Origin: Sulfurovum sp.
Lineage (GTDB): Bacteria > Campylobacterota > Campylobacteria > Campylobacterales > Sulfurovaceae
NCBI GenBank assembly: GCA_026990595.1
Contig: JALXCZ010000001.1
Span: forward strand, 1 to 64,000
Length of the DNA stretch: 64,000 nucleotides
Direction: 5' to 3'
The stretch's first letter is position 1. Each line of letters begins with the position of its first letter. Under the pieces are notes generated by a model, which had not been told where the DNA came from, did no database searches, and was given only the letters and a program-made list of their open reading frames with translations. Shown piece by piece: positions 31,569 through 41,481 of this stretch. The translations under genes and the position numbers were made by a program.

Positions 31569-33877
31569 CGTTTCCGTAAATACTTTTTAGCAAAGCTGTC
31601 TGCTTCTATAGGTTTTCCAAAAAGAAATCCCTGATAGATAAGATCTTTATCTATCTCCTCAAGCAGCTCCTTTTGTTTCTCCTCCTCTATACCTTCTACT
31701 ACAATATGATAATGAAACTGTCTTCCGATCGCAAGTATTGTTTTGATCAAAGTAATATCATCTGGTCTGTATTGAATGTCTTTGACAAATTCTCTATCTA
31801 TTTTCAATGTATCGAAAGAGAGTTTTTTCAGATAGGAGAGAGAAGAATATCCTATACCAAAATCATCGATCGCACATTTGATCCCCTCTTTGCGTAAAGC
31901 GTCTATCACATCTTGCGTATCTTCAAAATTATCAATGATCGATCTTTCTGTAATCTCTATCATAATGTCACTGGTTTCCAAACCATACTTTCTAAGTTTA
32001 ACAAGGAATTCAATAACAAAATGATTGACCAGTAACTGTTTAGCATCTATATTGATAGAGATATAATTTAATTTCCAGATATCCTCTTTTTTCAATCGTG
32101 ATATATATTTGCATATCTCTTCGATAAGCCACCATGTCATATCAGAAATAAGACCTGTTTCAATGGCTATTGGAATAAATTCATTTGGTAGTAACAACCC
32201 TTGTTCCGGGTGTTCCCAACGTAAAAGACATTCAGCTGCGACCACACTTTTATTCTCATCATCCTCCATAGTAACCAATGGTTGTAAATAGAGTTGAAGC
32301 TGATTCATTTTGGGTGCAGATGCAAGATCATGCTGTAGTAAAAAAAGTTTTTTTCGTTCTTTATCCAATTGTGTATCATAATAGGAAGTATGGTCATTCC
32401 CTGTTTTTTTTGCCTGATACATTGCAATATCTGCATGACGTATGATCTCTTCAATATCAAAAGTATCAGGTTCAATCGCTACGATCCCGATACTTGTATG
32501 AATGGACAAATTCATATCATTCACAAGAAAAGGCATGGAAAATACTTTTTGTATCCGTTCAATACACGCTTGTGCTGCATAGTGTGTCTCTATCAAATTC
32601 TCTGCAATAAAAGGAGAAACCAAAATAAATTCATCACCACCGAACCTGCTTGCAATACACTCTTTTTTTACAAATTTCGTTAATCTGTTCGCTATGGCAA
32701 TAAGCAGTTCATCCCCGGCTTTATGACCCAGAGAATCGTTGATATGTTTAAATTTATTAAGGTCAAGATAAAAAAGCAGGGAGTAAAAACTTTTATGCTG
32801 CTTTTTTTGCATAAAAGCGCTTATATACTCTGTCAGTCCTCTTCTGTTCAAAAGTGACGTAAGAAGATCATGTTTGGCAAGAAATTCCAATTCTTCTATA
32901 GCAGTATGCTCTCTAGTCTTGTCATCAATGATCCCTATACCACCCAGGACATTCCCCTGATCATCATTGAATGCAAAACAGATGATCTCTGCCCAGAGAT
33001 CAAGTCCCTGTATGGAATGGTAGGGACCTGTATAGACCTGAGAACCGTGATGCAATGCTTTTTTCATAGTATCCAGTACCCTTGAATCAGGTAAAGTAGT
33101 CAGATCAAGTCCTATGATCTGATCTTTTGTTGTCTGAAGAAGTTTAAGCAATGCGTCATTCCCATCTATGATATGCAAATTAAAATCATAGGAGAATATG
33201 GCCAGCGGTGCTTCTTCAACAAAATGATAAAGCAGGTTCTGTTTCTCCTGCAGTGCTTTTTTTACAGTAAATATCTGTGCTTCCTGCCGGATGATCTTAC
33301 GATGCTGTTTTACTCCTTGTACAACCACGATTATTTTAGTAACAATATAGATAATGATCAGAAATGCTATGATCAGATAAAGTTCCGTACCTTGCATCAA
33401 TACAATGAGAAGAAGAGGAAGCATAATAGTTAAGACGTATCCTATAGCTATACGATAATCAGGAGCCAATGCTGTACCTGAACCTCCGGAGAGCCCAAGC
33501 AAGACAATAACAATAAAAAGCTGATGCTGCACACTGTCATCATAAGGAATGACCATAAGTGCCAATGCAGCAAAAAAGGCACCAGTCAAAAATGTCGGTA
33601 CTGCAAAATTTGCATACCATGTTTTAAGGGAATGTTTTTTAGGGTTTTTTCTGAACGAAACAGCAGAAAAAAGTCTATATGTAACCAGCATTAGAAGGAG
33701 AAGATTCCATACAATGATCTCTAAACCAAGTACTGGATAAATAAAATAGGAGATAACAATACTTAAGACGATCACCACCAATAGACTTTTTTCAGACATG
33801 GCATAAAGGTTTGAAACCATTTTATAGTCTATTGGCAACAATGTTTTTAATTGTGTGATCTTCTCCAAAATACTCAT
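31565..33877 (-). CDS. Membrane PAS-GGDEF-EAL protein
   Basis: N-terminal TM segments, PAS, RFGGDEFILVS, AECLLRWEHPEQGLLLPNEFIPIAIETGLI, IDDFGIGYSSLSYLKKL. Confidence 0.94.
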   Translation of the reverse strand: MSILEKITQLKTLLPIDYKMVSNLYAMSEKSLLVVIVLSIVISYFIYPVLGLEIIVWNLLLLMLVTYRLFSAVSFRKNPKKHSLKTWYANFAVPTFLTGAFFAALALMVIPYDDSVQHQLFIVIVLLGLSGGSGTALAPDYRIAIGYVLTIMLPLLLIVLMQGTELYLIIAFLIIIYIVTKIIVVVQGVKQHRKIIRQEAQIFTVKKALQEKQNLLYHFVEEAPLAIFSYDFNLHIIDGNDALLKLLQTTKDQIIGLDLTTLPDSRVLDTMKKALHHGSQVYTGPYHSIQGLDLWAEIICFAFNDDQGNVLGGIGIIDDKTREHTAIEELEFLAKHDLLTSLLNRRGLTEYISAFMQKKQHKSFYSLLFYLDLNKFKHINDSLGHKAGDELLIAIANRLTKFVKKECIASRFGGDEFILVSPFIAENLIETHYAAQACIERIQKVFSMPFLVNDMNLSIHTSIGIVAIEPDTFDIEEIIRHADIAMYQAKKTGNDHTSYYDTQLDKERKKLFLLQHDLASAPKMNQLQLYLQPLVTMEDDENKSVVAAECLLRWEHPEQGLLLPNEFIPIAIETGLISDMTWWLIEEICKYISRLKKEDIWKLNYISINIDAKQLLVNHFVIEFLVKLRKYGLETSDIMIEITERSIIDNFEDTQDVIDALRKEGIKCAIDDFGIGYSSLSYLKKLSFDTLKIDREFVKDIQYRPDDITLIKTILAIGRQFHYHIVVEGIEEEKQKELLEEIDKDLIYQGFLFGKPIEADSFAKKYLRKR

Positions 33878-33908
33878 AATACATTATACTGTGTATTCTC
33901 TGATTATT

Positions 33909-35177
33909 TCATAGTTCATCTCCTGTTTTAAGGATATCCAGCCCAAAACGTTCCCTTAAATTTTGTATCTCTTTGCTTAATTTTTGATGGATCATATCAC
34001 TTTCAAACTCTATCAGAGAAAGTGTTTTTCTATGGTTGGAGATAAAATTTGAAACATTGAGTGTCAATTTAACAGCACCTTTACAAGAACATGCTATTTC
34101 CTTGTACATCTGTGTGACTATCTCTTTAAATACCATTTCACTGAAAAGACGGTCAACCGTAATACTCTGTTTTACTTTCACGCCATACTCATAATTGATC
34201 TTCAGATAATAGGTGGTAGGATTTGCCTCGATCGTCATAACCATATAGGTAATATGCCTTGCCATGATCATTATACGGCGTTTGATCTCATCGGCATCAT
34301 AGATGGCATCGAATGTCCGGCTGATACCGATAGATTTACGCTCTCTCCGTTCCTCTATTCCCTCATTGTCACTGCCTGTTACCCTGTTATATATCTGTAT
34401 ACCGGGTTTTTTCCAGGAGTAAAGAAGAGACTTGTATCGTTTCACATCGCCCAATGTAGAAATATAATGTTCTTCCAGTCTTTTTTGGAACCCTTTGCCT
34501 ATGCCCGGAAATGCTTTAATAGGTATCTCTTCAATATAGGCATTTATATCTTTTACCTCATAGACTCCGTATGGTTTAGCTGATTCTGTAGCGAGTTTTG
34601 CTATCCACTTTGCTTTAGAGATGCCTATGGAGACGGGGATGTCAAAATGTTGCAGTATTTTTGCCTGTAACATCTTGGCAAAATCATATACCTCTTCATC
34701 CTTGATCCATCCGCTTACATCTGCAAAGAACTCATCTATACTGTACTGCTCTACCAAAGGTATGTGTGCCCTCATAAAAGCATGCATTCTATGTGAAAGT
34801 GTATGATAAAGCGGATAATTTGACGGTACTACCACCATTTCAGGACAAAGCTGCAATGCCAGTGCAATCGGCATTGCCGTCTTTACACCACAGGCTCTTG
34901 CTTCATAACTGGCAGTGGTAATAATGCCTAGTATCTTCTTGCGCCCATCCAAGTTATCTACAAAATAGGATTCAAATGTTTTTTTTCGTTCACTGTAAAA
35001 GACAGGCGTTACAAATGCTCCACTGTTATCATTGATCAGCTTGATATTGGTTCTTTTTCTGTTAAATATCTCCAGATTACTCCGGGAACCCACTGCCATA
35101 GGGATACTTTTTAAAGAATGATCCACACTGCGTTCGGCTGAGGCAAAAAAACTGTCTATATCTATATGAAGGAACAT
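33909..35177 (-). CDS. Y-family DNA polymerase (DinB/Pol IV-like)
   Basis: MFLHIDIDSFFASAE, SYEARACGVKTAMP, YSIDEFFADVSG motifs. Confidence 0.93.
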   Translation of the reverse strand: MFLHIDIDSFFASAERSVDHSLKSIPMAVGSRSNLEIFNRKRTNIKLINDNSGAFVTPVFYSERKKTFESYFVDNLDGRKKILGIITTASYEARACGVKTAMPIALALQLCPEMVVVPSNYPLYHTLSHRMHAFMRAHIPLVEQYSIDEFFADVSGWIKDEEVYDFAKMLQAKILQHFDIPVSIGISKAKWIAKLATESAKPYGVYEVKDINAYIEEIPIKAFPGIGKGFQKRLEEHYISTLGDVKRYKSLLYSWKKPGIQIYNRVTGSDNEGIEERRERKSIGISRTFDAIYDADEIKRRIMIMARHITYMVMTIEANPTTYYLKINYEYGVKVKQSITVDRLFSEMVFKEIVTQMYKEIACSCKGAVKLTLNVSNFISNHRKTLSLIEFESDMIHQKLSKEIQNLRERFGLDILKTGDEL

Positions 35178-35289
35178 AGTAGAAGTATAGTGTAATAAAG
35201 AGGAACATGTAAAAAATGTGTCATATTGTCATACTATCGGTAAGTTGGTAGCAATTTGGAGGTTATTTATTAAAATATGTATATTAAAG

Positions 35290-35380
35290 TGGCGGACAAG
35301 GAGGGATTCGAACCCTCGGTAAGTTTGCACCTACACGCCCTTAGCAGGGGCGCGGATTCAGCCAGCTCTCCCACTTGTCC
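35290..35380 (-). tRNA. tRNA-Ser(GCT)
   Basis: Minus strand GGACAAGTGGGAGAGCTGGCTGAATCCGCGCCCCTGCTAAGGGCG...GGTTCGAATCCCTCCTTGTCCGCCA: 7-bp acceptor stem, anticodon loop CTGCTAA, long variable arm, encoded CCA. Confidence 0.96.
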
Positions 35381-35429
35381 ATTGTTGTTTTGTGGGTGAG
35401 ATTATAATGCATTTGGCTTAAATGAAAGC

Positions 35430-36650
35430 TTAAACGATACAGTTTTCTCCACGCTTTTCCAGCTTTTTCAATATTACCCTGTTTTTCCCGTTATTTTTTG
35501 CCTTATAGAGTGCTTTGTCTGCTCTCTGAAGCAGGCTGTTGGCATCATCGCAATCACACTGCCCTCTCCATGCAAGCCCAAAACTTGCTGTTAAATGTCC
35601 AATATGTTTAAATGTATGTTCATCTAGCATTTTGCGTAATGTTTCTGTACGATCCATGGCTCTTTGCAGATCATCCATCTTTAGGACCAGAAGAAACTCT
35701 TCCCCTCCCCATCTGGCAATAAGATCATCCTGACGAATATTTTTTTTGAGCAAAAAGGCGAACTCTTTGAGTACATCATCTCCTACTGTATGTCCGTAAT
35801 TATCATTGACCGCTTTAAAATCATCAATATCCACTACAATCAATGCAAAATTATTTTCTTCTTTCAATAACTGTTCCAATCTTAGATCAAAATATTTCTT
35901 CCTGTATACACTGGTCAGAGCATCCACTTCTACTTCTGCTTCCAAACTTTTTTTCTTTTCATAAATATCAGTAACTCTGGAGAGCGTAAAAAGTCTATGA
36001 GTCTCTTCTATTGCTGTTGACTGCATAATAAAAGTATCATTGCCGATATTAAGATTGATCTCACTGCCTCTGATATGTTTATGCAGTTCATTATAACTTT
36101 TAATGTTTTTATTGACATAGGGGTAGAGTTTCAATGCTTTTGCTTTGATCTCATCCAGATTCTCTGCATGAAAGTAATGAAGAAAAGTCTGATTTGCAAA
36201 TTCAATTCTATCATCTGAATTTGTAACAAAAAGCAGTGAATTCTGTGCATCAATGATCTTCTGCAACGCATGATAAAGCAGTGTAGTCTCGTTACTGTAC
36301 TGCAAAAGCTGCTGTTGTGCCTGTGTCATTTTTGTAATATTCTGAAGTAAGACCAATGCAATGTCATGATTATAATGGTCAAGAGAAATATTCATATAAT
36401 AACCGTTTTTCTGAATGGTCTTAAATGTATATGTGAAATCTTTTTTTTCAAATACTTCCTTTAATTTCTCCTCAAAACCTAAAAATTCCGGCATATGCAT
36501 TAAAACATCATCCCCTTCATAAGGCACATTTTCCATATATTTAAGTACCCCCACAGAAGTATTTACCACCTTAAGATCTCTGTCGATCAGCAGATACTCA
36601 AAAATATTCTTGGAAAGTATCGTATTGAGTATTATCTGTATATTAGTCAT
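35430..36650 (-). CDS. PAS-domain diguanylate cyclase (GGDEF)
   Basis: Two PAS-like regions, RWGGEEFLLVL. ATG at 36650 follows aaggag and overlaps the end of the GTPase gene. Confidence 0.9.
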   Translation of the reverse strand: MTNIQIILNTILSKNIFEYLLIDRDLKVVNTSVGVLKYMENVPYEGDDVLMHMPEFLGFEEKLKEVFEKKDFTYTFKTIQKNGYYMNISLDHYNHDIALVLLQNITKMTQAQQQLLQYSNETTLLYHALQKIIDAQNSLLFVTNSDDRIEFANQTFLHYFHAENLDEIKAKALKLYPYVNKNIKSYNELHKHIRGSEINLNIGNDTFIMQSTAIEETHRLFTLSRVTDIYEKKKSLEAEVEVDALTSVYRKKYFDLRLEQLLKEENNFALIVVDIDDFKAVNDNYGHTVGDDVLKEFAFLLKKNIRQDDLIARWGGEEFLLVLKMDDLQRAMDRTETLRKMLDEHTFKHIGHLTASFGLAWRGQCDCDDANSLLQRADKALYKAKNNGKNRVILKKLEKRGENCIV

Positions 36651-37122
36651 TGAATATCTCCTTCGCAAGTGCAATGAACATTTTCTCTACATTGATATCG
36701 TTTTTAGCGGAAGTAAGAAAAACATTCTCTATATTCTGCAAAGATTTTATCTGATCCAATTTAAGCAGGTCTGATTTGTTATAGGCTATCACATAGGATC
36801 CATTCGGATTGATCTGTTTAAATACTTCCATATGTTCATCCAGATTCTTTATAGTTTCAAAACGGCTTACATCTCCAACCAAGATAGCTCCTGATGCACC
36901 GCCGTAATAGGTTTTCGGAATAGATTTCTGGGGTGTTGCACCTTCAAGATCCCAAATAAGAAGTTCACACTCTTCATCATTCAAGAGAATCTTTTTCTTG
37001 GATATCTTGACTCCTATAGTAGTAAGATATCTGTCATCAAAAGTATTATCCACATATCTTCTGATAAGACTAGTCTTGCCGACATTGAAGTCACCGATGA
37101 GTAATATTTTTTTTCTAATCAT
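36643..37122 (-). CDS. Rab/Ras-like small GTPase
   Basis: G1 GDFNVGKTS, G2 YLTTIGVKI, G3 WDLEGATP, G4 YNKSDL, G5 TSAK. Confidence 0.92.
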   Translation of the reverse strand: MIRKKILLIGDFNVGKTSLIRRYVDNTFDDRYLTTIGVKISKKKILLNDEECELLIWDLEGATPQKSIPKTYYGGASGAILVGDVSRFETIKNLDEHMEVFKQINPNGSYVIAYNKSDLLKLDQIKSLQNIENVFLTSAKNDINVEKMFIALAKEIFND

Positions 37123-39043
37123 TGATTGTTTTCTTTATAGTATTTATTATCTTTTTCTGATCAATCTTGAATCTTATTTTGATTCGTCTTGAAGCTTCTT
37201 GGTCTTCTACTGCATTTACAATAATGGGGTTTTCATTGGCAAAACCTTTTGCTTTCAGTATCTTATAAAGATGAAATCTTTTCGAAACACCTAACCCGGA
37301 CAAATACTCTTTAATTCTCCATGCTCTCTGCTCTGAGAGTTTTTTATTGAAAGTGTAATTCCCGCTACTATCGGTGTAGCCTTCTATCACGATCTCTTTT
37401 ATAAAAGGAGCGATCTTCTCATTGCCCATTAATATCTCAATGTATTGTTTGAAATTCTCTTTAAGCAGTTGCAATGATTCTTTCCTTGGAAGCGTCTCTC
37501 CTACTTTAAACAGTTTTCTGTTTTTAAAATCTAAAGAGCCGTCTTCTTTATGAAAAACATCACTGTTCTTAAACACTTGTGCTAATTTTTTCAAAATATA
37601 CACTTTTATCCCAGTAGTATTTTCTATATGATCCAATTGCTTTTGCAATTTGTCATATCGGGATGTAAATCTGTTCAGTTTTTTTTCCAACAGATCAATC
37701 TTTTTTTGAAATACTGCTACCTTATCAGAGAGCTCACTTTCAAATCTTGTTATTGCTTTATCTTGCTGACGTGAAAGTCTCTTGTCTACTTCTTCCAAAG
37801 GCATATGTAACTCATTTATAAGATGCTCACCTGTCTCTTTAAAAATAATATTTTTAATCGTATAAAAATCATTCATCGATGAGATATTTCCAAAAACATG
37901 TAATTTATCATTTATACGTTTTATATGTACATTTTGGTCTGTCTTTTCAAAAACACGCTTCTCTAAACAATATAAGGAATAATACTGATCTCCCAAATAC
38001 AAAAGATATCCCAAAAAAAGTATACCCACCACGATCAATAGCATTTTTGCGGGGTTCTTTCCTTGACCATTTTTACTAGATCCCAAACGCTTAATTTTTT
38101 TGTTCTTTGGCTGCGTATGTAAAAAAGTATGCATCTTTTGAGAGATATCTTTGACCTCTTCAGTGCTGTCGTCTCCATCAAAGTGTTGAAAGAATCTACT
38201 GTATTTCTTTACCAGCTTTGCAAAAAACTCATTAATGCATAATCGTTGTTCATGATCAGGTTCAGAATCCAAAAATGCAATAATATAGACAGAACCTGCA
38301 CTCTCAATGTAAAGGGTCTCGTTCCCGTAACTTACTATCTGTACTTCGGATGACTTTGCATCCTCATTGTTCTTGATCCAGTCATTCACAAAATCCTTGA
38401 TGGCACTTGCCATGGAAGCAACCATATGAGGATCATCGATCTCCTGATCTTCCAAATGTGCCTCTGCGATGAGAAGCCCACTCTCTTTATGAATAACAAA
38501 AAGGGAAGAGATCACTGCATTACTGCTCTCTTCAAGTAAGAGTTCAGTTTCACTAACTCCACTCACTTTGGATTTAAATTTACGTTTGTATCTGTCAAAA
38601 GAGAGACCGTCTTCTATCTTTTCATTGATATTATCCATCATCTCTTTAATAGCTTGTGTCACATACTTTGAGATCATTCCACCCATGATCGGATAGAGAG
38701 CATCAACCATTTTATCTTTGTTCTGCTCTATCTCTTTGGAGATAGCCGGAGAAATAACACTTTGCAGTGATCGGCTAAGTGCAGGAAGATCTTTTTGGGA
38801 ACTTTGAAGAATGATCTGTGCAAGATGTCTGGAGAGCAGTTCAATGGTTCTGCTCTCTTTTTCCTGTAATTTTTGCAACAGTATATCATCAAAAAGCGGC
38901 AAGAGCTTTTGGGAGATCGTTGCCTCATCATAGGCTTCAAACTCCAAACTTTTAAGTTTTGATTCTAGTTTTTTTAACTGTTCAAGTTCATCACTAAGAA
39001 GAAGTGTCTTTAGCTGATGTAACTCTGAAGTATTATTTTCCAG
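37115..39043 (-). CDS. OmpA-family C-terminal domain protein with one TM helix and an N-terminal cytoplasmic roadblock/LC7-like region
   Basis: TM (MLLIVVGILFLGYLLYLGDQYY), C-terminal IEGYTDSSGNYTFNKKLSEQRAWRIKEYL OmpA motif, central SSLFVIHKESGLLIAEAHLE...LYIESAGSVYIIAFLD. Start extended from TTG 38947 to a probable CTG at 39043 preceded by AGAGGAAAA. Confidence 0.8.
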   Translation of the reverse strand: MENNTSELHQLKTLLLSDELEQLKKLESKLKSLEFEAYDEATISQKLLPLFDDILLQKLQEKESRTIELLSRHLAQIILQSSQKDLPALSRSLQSVISPAISKEIEQNKDKMVDALYPIMGGMISKYVTQAIKEMMDNINEKIEDGLSFDRYKRKFKSKVSGVSETELLLEESSNAVISSLFVIHKESGLLIAEAHLEDQEIDDPHMVASMASAIKDFVNDWIKNNEDAKSSEVQIVSYGNETLYIESAGSVYIIAFLDSEPDHEQRLCINEFFAKLVKKYSRFFQHFDGDDSTEEVKDISQKMHTFLHTQPKNKKIKRLGSSKNGQGKNPAKMLLIVVGILFLGYLLYLGDQYYSLYCLEKRVFEKTDQNVHIKRINDKLHVFGNISSMNDFYTIKNIIFKETGEHLINELHMPLEEVDKRLSRQQDKAITRFESELSDKVAVFQKKIDLLEKKLNRFTSRYDKLQKQLDHIENTTGIKVYILKKLAQVFKNSDVFHKEDGSLDFKNRKLFKVGETLPRKESLQLLKENFKQYIEILMGNEKIAPFIKEIVIEGYTDSSGNYTFNKKLSEQRAWRIKEYLSGLGVSKRFHLYKILKAKGFANENPIIVNAVEDQEASRRIKIRFKIDQKKIINTIKKTIND

Positions 39044-39581
39044 ACGTCTTTTCCTCTGTAAGCAGGGCTGACATATCCGTACCCTGGATCTTCATAGCAA
39101 CATCCAAAAGCATCTGAGCCATAGCATCACGGGAGAGTTTGTCATCAGCGAGTTTTACAAGTCCTGATTCTACAGCAGTTTGGATCTCTGCTTTCATCGC
39201 CTGTATATTTTCAACCATCTTGCGGTTTTCATCTGCAGTATTTTCTTTCATTATCTTGAGCTTTGTTGCAAACTCATCTTTTTGATTAGTAAGTTGATCA
39301 TGCAGCGTCTCATCTGTTGTATCGATGAGCTCTTTGAGTTTACTTCTCTCTTTCTGTGTAGATGCTGCCAGATTATCGATTTTCTTTTCAAGTGCTTCCA
39401 GAGAACGTTCAGTCTCTTTTTGCAGTTTGTCATAGGACGCACTGAATGCTTTCGTGATCTTTTCTTCTACTGCCTGCAGTGTCGTATTAAGCTGATTGAA
39501 TTTCTCTTCAAATTCTTTGATCTGAGAACCGAAAATAAGATCTCTTATCTGATCTACATTGTTTGCATTTTTTTCTGACAT
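39033..39581 (-). CDS. Coiled-coil hypothetical protein
   Basis: Heptad-rich 182-aa ORF; stop codon overlaps the probable start of the OmpA-like gene. Confidence 0.85.
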   Translation of the reverse strand: MSEKNANNVDQIRDLIFGSQIKEFEEKFNQLNTTLQAVEEKITKAFSASYDKLQKETERSLEALEKKIDNLAASTQKERSKLKELIDTTDETLHDQLTNQKDEFATKLKIMKENTADENRKMVENIQAMKAEIQTAVESGLVKLADDKLSRDAMAQMLLDVAMKIQGTDMSALLTEEKTSGK

Positions 39582-39919
39582 AGTGCCTCTTTTTTTAAAA
39601 TTTTAGCAGCTAACAACACTATCGAAAGTAAGAAGGGAGGGGGAACATATAGATGATTTTAGGAAGCTTTCACTTCATTCTCTATTGGCAGTCTGGCAGA
39701 CTTAATGATGATTTCATCAAGTCCCATAACTTTCTGTCCTTACCTCACGATAAGTTTAGCATTTACAATAGATTATTATATAATTATTTTATACAGTATT
39801 GGCTTAGTGCGGTAATATCCCGACTAATGCTAACTCATGCTTTTTTATTGTATGATTTTAAAAAATATTTAACCTAGATTATGCAATAGAATTGCATAAT
39901 CCAGATTTAAGGAAATCAC

Positions 39920-40042
39920 ATGTTTCAAAAACTGGCACCGCTACTCATTCTGGTCATGTTTGCTATAGGTGCATACTTTATGGTGAAAAGTATGCACAAT
40001 CTTACCAATATGACTCAAAATAAAAATGAAGTCAAAAAGTAG
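39920..40042 (+). CDS. Small single-TM protein (40 aa)
   Basis: ATG after taaggaaatcac; [40 protein letters not shown]. Not in the ORF track because of length; overlaps the pyrF 3' end convergently. Confidence 0.55.
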   Translation: MFQKLAPLLILVMFAIGAYFMVKSMHNLTNMTQNKNEVKK

Positions 40043-40724
40043 AGATCACTTTTAGTATCTTCTCTACTTTTGCCTGTGGGGCGGCATCTTTATAAATAGG
40101 TCTGCCAACCACTGGATAGTCCACCCCCTCTTTGGCTGCCAGTTCAAGTGTAGCCACACGCTGTTGGTCACCTGCATCCTCCCCGAATGGACGAATGCCC
40201 GGGCAGAGTGTCAAAAACTGTTTTGAGGTAGCATTTTTGATCGCCCTGCTTTCAAAGGTAGAACAGACCACACCGTCCAAACCGTTTTCGTAGGACATTT
40301 TTGCAAACTGTTCTGCTTTTTCATTAATGCTTTTTTCATACACTCTCTGGAAGCCTGCTTCATCAAAAGAAGTAAGAGCAGTTACAGCCAGTACCAATGG
40401 ACGGTTTTTGTAACTATCAAGTCTTTCCATTACTGTTTTCATAGCTACTGAACCTGCACTTGCATGGATATTGAACATATCAATACCCAATTTGGTTATC
40501 TCTTCTGCTGCATCTGCCATGGTGTGGGGAATATCGTAGAGTTTCAGATCAAGGAATATCTTAAAATCAGGGTTAATGGCTTTCAGTGCTTCTATAAAAG
40601 ATTTACCATCACGAATGTAGGCTCTAAAGCCTACCTTCATCCAAATATTATAGTTTTTGAGTGACTCGGCAAGAGCCAGATTCTCTGCTTCTGAAGGCAG
40701 ATCAAGTGCAACACACAATTCCAT
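40032..40724 (-). CDS. pyrF: Orotidine 5'-phosphate decarboxylase
   Basis: [47 protein letters not shown]; start at internal MELCVAL. Confidence 0.97.
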   Translation of the reverse strand: MELCVALDLPSEAENLALAESLKNYNIWMKVGFRAYIRDGKSFIEALKAINPDFKIFLDLKLYDIPHTMADAAEEITKLGIDMFNIHASAGSVAMKTVMERLDSYKNRPLVLAVTALTSFDEAGFQRVYEKSINEKAEQFAKMSYENGLDGVVCSTFESRAIKNATSKQFLTLCPGIRPFGEDAGDQQRVATLELAAKEGVDYPVVGRPIYKDAAPQAKVEKILKVISTF

Positions 40725-40740
40725 AAAATTCCTTTTTCCT

Positions 40741-40817
40741 CTCGTTCCCATCGTCCCCTATGGAAACGAACCTTATGTAAATCTACAGGCATTCCCATCA
40801 AGATAAATAGGAACGAG
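40741..40817. repeat. Two decayed REP-like elements (CTCGTTCCCA...GAACGAG type)
   Basis: CTCGTTCCCATCGTCCCCTATGGAAACGAA and GGCATTCCCATC...ATAGGAACGAG resemble the intact hairpin at 43931-43969. Confidence 0.5.
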
Positions 40818-40880
40818 TTTGTGTTAAATAAATATTGGTATAATTATACTTTAAATAAACTACAAAAGGACTAAACGAAT

Positions 40881-41405
40881 ATGTTCGGTAAACAATCAAA
40901 AAGATACGACATCCCTCAAGATGTAATGGAAACATACCAATATGCTAAATTTAATACAAATAAAGGAACGATCTGGGCAAAGCTTTACCCAGATGATGCA
41001 CCTAACACCGTAGCGAATTTTGCACACCTGGCAAATGAAGGGTTTTACAACAACCTCAAATTTCACAGAGTGATCCCCGGCTTCATGGCTCAGGGCGGAT
41101 GCCCGCATTCAGGACCTGGCGGCAACCCTGCTATGGCGGGAACAGGCGGGCCGGACTGGCAGATAGACTGCGAAACAGACACCAGTACACAGCCGCACAG
41201 ACGTGGTACACTCTCTATGGCACATGCCGGACCGAACACAGGTGGAAGCCAGTTCTTCATCACCTTTGTACCGACTCCGCACCTAGATGGTGTGCACACA
41301 GTATTTGGTGCTATAGAGGAAGATGATACAGATTCTTTTATGGTATTAGATCAGATTGAACAAAATGATGATATTGAGTCTATTGAGATTGTAGCTTCCA
41401 AATAA
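40881..41405 (+). CDS. Peptidyl-prolyl cis-trans isomerase, cyclophilin type
   Basis: FHRVIPGFMAQGGCPHSGPGGNPAMAGTGGPDW...HAGPNTGGSQFFITFVPTPHLDGVHTVFG. Confidence 0.96.
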   Translation: MFGKQSKRYDIPQDVMETYQYAKFNTNKGTIWAKLYPDDAPNTVANFAHLANEGFYNNLKFHRVIPGFMAQGGCPHSGPGGNPAMAGTGGPDWQIDCETDTSTQPHRRGTLSMAHAGPNTGGSQFFITFVPTPHLDGVHTVFGAIEEDDTDSFMVLDQIEQNDDIESIEIVASK

Positions 41406-41481
41406 GTTACGTTTTATTTGCTTAATTTCCTATTTATTTTGATTGAGGCGTTGTTTCTCTCTTCATTTTTTTAGAAAAAAC

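Noticed and set aside
31565-33877. EAL motif written ECL as evidence of a dead phosphodiesterase
   Set aside because: The catalytic Glu is retained and DDFG and other EAL-domain motifs are present, so activity cannot be excluded from sequence alone.
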